From assembly GCA_003526435.1 (NCBI GenBank), contig DPWF01000309.1, positions 1 through 5,916 on the forward strand: a stretch of 5,916 bases of DNA, read 5' to 3'. This DNA comes from Chitinophagaceae bacterium. GTDB lineage: Bacteria; Bacteroidota; Bacteroidia; Chitinophagales; Chitinophagaceae. Shown in pieces: positions 5,320 to 5,916 of this stretch. How positions within the stretch are numbered: the first letter of the stretch is position 1; every line of letters begins with the position of its first letter. A program made the position numbers and the translations under genes. Below the pieces are notes generated by a model. That model made no database searches, was not told the origin of the DNA, and worked only from the letters and a program-made list of their open reading frames with translations.

Positions 5320-5916
5320 CTCTGCACTAGGCTTCACCAATCCCAGTTTTGCTTCTAAACTCAACGTAGCATGTGGCACGGCGCGTAAACGGGCTTTGTC
5401 GATCAGTTTACCTGTAACACGGCAAATACCATAGGTTTTGTTTTCGATACGCATAAGGGCTTTTTCCAGGTGATCAATATAAGTGATCTGCCTGCTGGCC
5501 ATCTGGCTCAGTTGCTCTCTTTCCATGCTCATACTGCCATCTTCCATGGTCATGTAACGGGCATCGTCGTTATCGCCACCCATTTCATCTTTACGGGTAA
5601 TCAGACCTTGTAAATAGGTCAGTTCTTTTTTAGCAGCTTCTAATTTTTTATTGATCAGATCACGGAACTCATTTAAATCCGCATCGCTGTATTTCACTAA
5701 AGTCTCGTTATTTCTCACAGTTTCTATTCTTTTTTCTAATGGTGTATATCCGGGCTGGTAAGGCACACTGCTCTTGGTATTGGTTTTAGGAACCTTTACT
5801 TCTTTCAGTGGCTCGGGGGCCTTTCTTACGGGTTTAACAGGTGGTGTGGGTGGACCTTTGGGCTCCGGTTTTTTCATTGGAGGCAAAGGAACCGATACCG
5901 GTTTTGCTGGCGGTGT
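5317..5916 (-). CDS. DksA/TraR-like protein with degenerate zinc finger, 5' end cut by window
   Basis: The protein resembles the DksA/TraR family, whose members bind the RNA polymerase secondary channel and alter initiation. The visible 199 residues comprise a Pro/Lys/Ala-rich N-terminal stretch (about 65 residues), a helix (DLNEFRDLINKKLEAAKKEL), an acidic turn (GGDNDDA), a second helix (MEREQLSQMASRQITYIDHLEKAL) and the C-terminal finger region YGICRVTGKLIDKARLR...PHATLSLEAK. Canonical DksA has two CxxC pairs here; this protein has CRVT and SLEA, so three of four zinc cysteines are missing. Possible starts are ATG 5877 or TTG 5886, but the frame stays open to the edge and the upstream codons continue the same proline-rich composition (TPPAKPVSVP), so the true start is probably outside the window. 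The gene converges on the exporter gene, and its TAG stop is the outer end of the repeat. Family membership is secure; regulatory action on polymerase is inferred. Confidence 0.85.
   Translation of the reverse strand, partial: TPPAKPVSVPLPPMKKPEPKGPPTPPVKPVRKAPEPLKEVKVPKTNTKSSVPYQPGYTPLEKRIETVRNNETLVKYSDADLNEFRDLINKKLEAAKKELTYLQGLITRKDEMGGDNDDARYMTMEDGSMSMEREQLSQMASRQITYIDHLEKALMRIENKTYGICRVTGKLIDKARLRAVPHATLSLEAKLGLVKPSAE

Overview
The window looks like chromosomal DNA from a member of the Bacteroidota, most likely the Chitinophagaceae or a close relative. This is inferred from three things. The protein set includes an RbfA gene followed by a FtsX/LolE-type permease, a DksA-like protein with a degenerate zinc finger, and a stand-alone transketolase N-terminal half. 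Purine-rich Shine-Dalgarno sites are absent before the starts. Upstream regions carry near-matches to the Bacteroidota -7 promoter element TAnnTTTG. No species can be named from the sequence alone.

Layout, left to right. Positions 1-458 (minus) hold most of ribosome recycling factor (frr), cut by the left edge. A 233-bp divergent intergenic region with a 26-bp perfect inverted repeat separates it from a 280-aa transketolase N-terminal subunit (692-1534, plus). A strong bidirectional terminator nested in a second inverted repeat follows. A FtsX/LolC-E-type ABC permease (1654-2859, minus, TTG start) lies downstream of rbfA (2957-3316, minus), with a third, tandem-repeat hairpin between them. 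Divergent from rbfA is a full-length MsbA-like ABC exporter (3381-5201, plus). It converges, across a fourth nested repeat and terminator, on a DksA/TraR-like protein (5317 to beyond the right edge, minus).

Function. The genes are housekeeping: translation (ribosome recycling and 30S maturation), non-oxidative pentose phosphate metabolism, envelope transport (lipoprotein-release-type permease and lipid-flippase-type exporter) and RNA-polymerase-associated regulation. There is no phage, IS, CRISPR, toxin-antitoxin or defence gene, and I see no new multi-gene system.

The part not explained by genes is the intergenic DNA. Four of the five spacers contain a pair of inverted low-complexity arms. 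In two cases the arms surround a long perfect hairpin with the same core (AGCCGCTTA / TAAGCGGCT). At four gene ends the stop codon lies inside a repeat arm. The element at 5199-5319 runs exactly from the TAG of one gene to the TAG of the convergent gene. This stop-codon-anchored nested repeat architecture is the most interesting observation here.
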